Positions 21,106 to 21,528 of a DNA stretch of 21,528 nucleotides are shown piece after piece. The first letter of the stretch is position 1; each line of letters begins with the position of its first letter. This DNA comes from Bacteroidales bacterium UBA1628 (lineage in GTDB: Bacteria > Bacteroidota > Bacteroidia > Bacteroidales > UBA932): the NCBI GenBank assembly GCA_002321335.1, contig DCMG01000126.1:5489-27016 (forward strand). Reading direction: 5' to 3'. Both the position numbers and the translations under genes were made by a program. The notes beneath the pieces were generated by a model. That model had not been told where the DNA came from, ran no database searches, and saw only the letters and a list, made by a program, of their open reading frames with translations.

Positions 21106-21528
21106 CTACTTAAGATCGCGGAATTTCTCCTCGGAGATCTTCTTGTCCTGAAGAGTGACCTTCTCTTTGACGGCGGCGATCACCTTCTCGTTCTCGACGT
21201 TCTCCTCGATGTTGCGCATCTGCCTCTCGTCCTTGAGCATCTGGGCGGCCGCATCGGTAAGGAGTTCCTCCGGAACATTGCCCATGCCATACATGGCGTA
21301 CTGGTAGGCGGCGTAAGCCTTTGCGGCCTCCAGCATATCCTTATCCTCAACCTTGAGTTCGAACTTCTTCATCAGAGAGCCTCTGACAAGCTGCCAGCGG
21401 AAATCTCCGAGGAATCCGTCAAACTCCTTCTCGATCTCTTCCTTGGAGAACTTCTCCTTATTGTTCTCGTAGAGCCATCTCTTGAGGAACGCCTCAGGAA
21501 CATTCACATTGGCCTTGTCCACAAGGTA
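21106..21528 (-). CDS. tig: trigger factor, C-terminal part (5' end outside window)
   Basis: The frame is open from the right edge to TAG at 21108-21106; 140 residues are visible, beginning YLVDKANVNVPEAFLKRWL. This and the following charged helical stretch (EIEKEFDGFLGDFRWQLVRG, then LEAAKAYAAYQYAMYG) match the C-terminal chaperone domain of Bacteroidetes trigger factors, which is weakly conserved in sequence. Position directly before clpP-clpX strongly supports the call. Trigger factor binds nascent chains at the ribosome exit; the ribosome-binding and PPIase domains lie beyond the window. Confidence 0.9.
   Translation of the reverse strand, partial: YLVDKANVNVPEAFLKRWLYENNKEKFSKEEIEKEFDGFLGDFRWQLVRGSLMKKFELKVEDKDMLEAAKAYAAYQYAMYGMGNVPEELLTDAAAQMLKDERQMRNIEENVENEKVIAAVKEKVTLQDKKISEEKFRDLK

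Noticed and set aside
1..21528. Defence island, prophage or integrated element
   Set aside because: No integrase, transposase, restriction, toxin-antitoxin or phage-like proteins were found; gene content is ordinary chromosomal.

Overview
The window looks like a chromosomal segment of a Bacteroidota (Bacteroidales-type) bacterium with a balanced G+C content. The evidence is: promoter -7 boxes of the form TAnnTTTG, several with TTTG or TTG 20 nt upstream; gene starts mostly without Shine-Dalgarno sequences; many SPI/SPII-exported proteins; a TonB-dependent receptor with AraC-type control; a DUF4251 protein; a BIG2 lipoprotein; and a tig-clpP-clpX operon. Codon use is mixed but Tyr is mostly TAC. 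The species is not identifiable by eye. No tRNA, rRNA, CRISPR array, transposase or phage gene was seen.

Layout. 1-1699 (+): 3' part of an AI-2E family transporter followed by an exported alpha/beta hydrolase. 1696-3069 (-): an exported two-domain SGNH esterase, convergent with the hydrolase (stop codons overlap at TTAA). 3070-3413: gene-free stretch with the SGNH promoter, a TTAA microsatellite and an unusual ~50-bp tandem array of terminator-like hairpins. 3414-6979 (-): AraC regulator, TonB-dependent receptor and small lipoprotein, probably an outer-membrane uptake unit. 7191-8902 (+): EamA transporter and DUF4251 protein. 9011-10780 (+): an intact MATE exporter followed immediately by the remains of a second MATE gene that has lost its middle ~300 codons. 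10809-10973 (-): a 3'-truncated GNAT acetyltransferase gene. 11060-13683 (-): AraC regulator, exported carboxymuconolactone-decarboxylase/cupin protein and lipid-anchored flavodoxin, ending in a strong terminator. 13820-14623 (-): pyrF. 14724-16088 (-): M20 dipeptidase, separated from pyrF by a palindromic repeat cluster. 16258-17922 (-): BIG2 lipoprotein with a duplicated novel-looking domain. 18009-19097 (+): membrane metallophosphoesterase, divergent from the BIG2 gene. 19197-21528 (-): clpX, clpP and the 3' part of tig, a protein quality-control operon.

The most unusual signal is not a gene. The hexamer GAATAT occurs about 34 times on each strand by hand count, roughly eight times the expectation and far above GAATAC, GAATAG or GAATAA. 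It is used in different reading frames, between genes and at several start codons, and it overrides the local preference for Tyr TAC codons. This suggests selection on the DNA word itself. The other notable items are the tandem terminator-like array, two adjacent decaying genes, the palindromic repeat cluster upstream of pyrF, and an operator-like palindrome inside the MATE promoter.
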